DNA of 64,000 bases, taken from assembly GCF_029892285.1 (NCBI RefSeq), contig NZ_JARXVM010000024.1, positions 27,321 to 91,320 on the forward strand, given 5' to 3'. Position numbers and translations under genes: made by a program. This document shows, piece by piece, positions 63,793 through 64,000 of this stretch. How positions within the stretch are numbered: position 1 is the first letter of the stretch; each line of letters begins with the position of its first letter. Source of the DNA: Rhizobium sp. SG_E_25_P2 (GTDB taxonomy: Bacteria > Pseudomonadota > Alphaproteobacteria > Rhizobiales > Rhizobiaceae). The notes beneath the pieces were generated by a model. The model was not told where the DNA came from. It ran no database searches and worked only from the letters and a program-made list of their open reading frames with translations.

Positions 63793-63825
63793 CCCCATCC
63801 GCCATTGTTAGAGTATCCGTTTTGG

Positions 63826-64000
63826 TCAAGCCATCTTTGGGACCCATTTCTGGTTTTTTCGCAGCAGTGCGTTTGCGAGCACGATGAGCTTTCGCATGAT
63901 GGCGATAATGGCGAGTTTTGGTTGTTTTCCGGCGGCTTTGAGCTGTTCGTATTTGGCGCTGAGGTCCGGGTTGAAGCGGCATGCGACAAGGGCTGGCATG
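63826..64000 (-). mobile_element. IS110-family transposase, C-terminal part (continues beyond window)
   Basis: A frame open to the window edge encodes the last 57 residues: PALVACRFNPDLSAKYEQL, KQPKLAIIAIMRKLIVLANA and LLRKNQKW before the stop at 63826. This matches the C-terminal end of IS110 DEDD transposases, which lack terminal inverted repeats. The element lies immediately right of the small membrane gene; whether it is intact cannot be seen. Confidence 0.82.

Overview
The window is GC-rich, gene-dense alphaproteobacterial chromosome, most likely from a member of the Hyphomicrobiales (Rhizobiales). The evidence is a set of lineage-typical families: GapR/DUF2312, RcdA/DUF1465, DUF1192, DUF1244, DUF1036 next to pyk, a GbpR-ChvE-GguABC sugar block, a RIME-like intergenic palindrome, and an AraD1/GguC pentonate pathway. 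I cannot name the genus.

Left part (1-8.6 kb) is accessory-looking. It has an unrecognised partial gene, a decayed kefB relic, a 78-nt direct repeat, and the 3' end of a tRNA overlapped by the C-terminal relic of a large serine recombinase: a typical integration scar. Next come a DUF4209 protein, a LysR/DAPG-hydrolase-like divergent pair flanked by related repeats, and an SDR with an AraC regulator.

The 8.6-35.9 kb part is mostly core or metabolic: FhuF-type iron reductase, a DMT exporter, an RTX protein, pabB/pabC-like folate genes, pepF, a sigma-54 response regulator, a DUF882 murein-hydrolase-like protein, gapR, pyk, rpmJ, rcdA, a MotA/OmpA-like pair, an MFS transporter, 5-formyl-THF cyclo-ligase, a YmdB-like phosphodiesterase, an RTX lipase-like protein and yebC. 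Two small genes, rpmJ (41 aa) and a 51-aa TTG-start membrane protein, are easily missed.

The 36-47.7 kb part holds a luciferase-like monooxygenase, a chemoreceptor and the Holliday-junction genes ruvC, ruvA and ruvB. Unusually, the ruv genes are separated by two different AbrB/PIN (VapBC-type) toxin-antitoxin modules, and the second toxin stop overlaps the ruvB start. After them come a metallophosphoesterase, an acyltransferase, iolG with a GGAA-N6-TTCC IolR-type site, and a J-domain-like protein.

The right part (47.8-63.2 kb) is a pentose utilisation region. GbpR and ChvE-GguA-GguB import sugars; GguC, a ketoglutarate-semialdehyde dehydrogenase and an L-arabinonate dehydratase would take pentonate to 2-oxoglutarate. 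A MazEF/PemIK module and a candidate small RNA follow. Then a ROK repressor diverges from a xylF-xylH-xylG transporter. The window ends inside an IS110-type transposase. No rRNA, complete tRNA or CRISPR array was seen.
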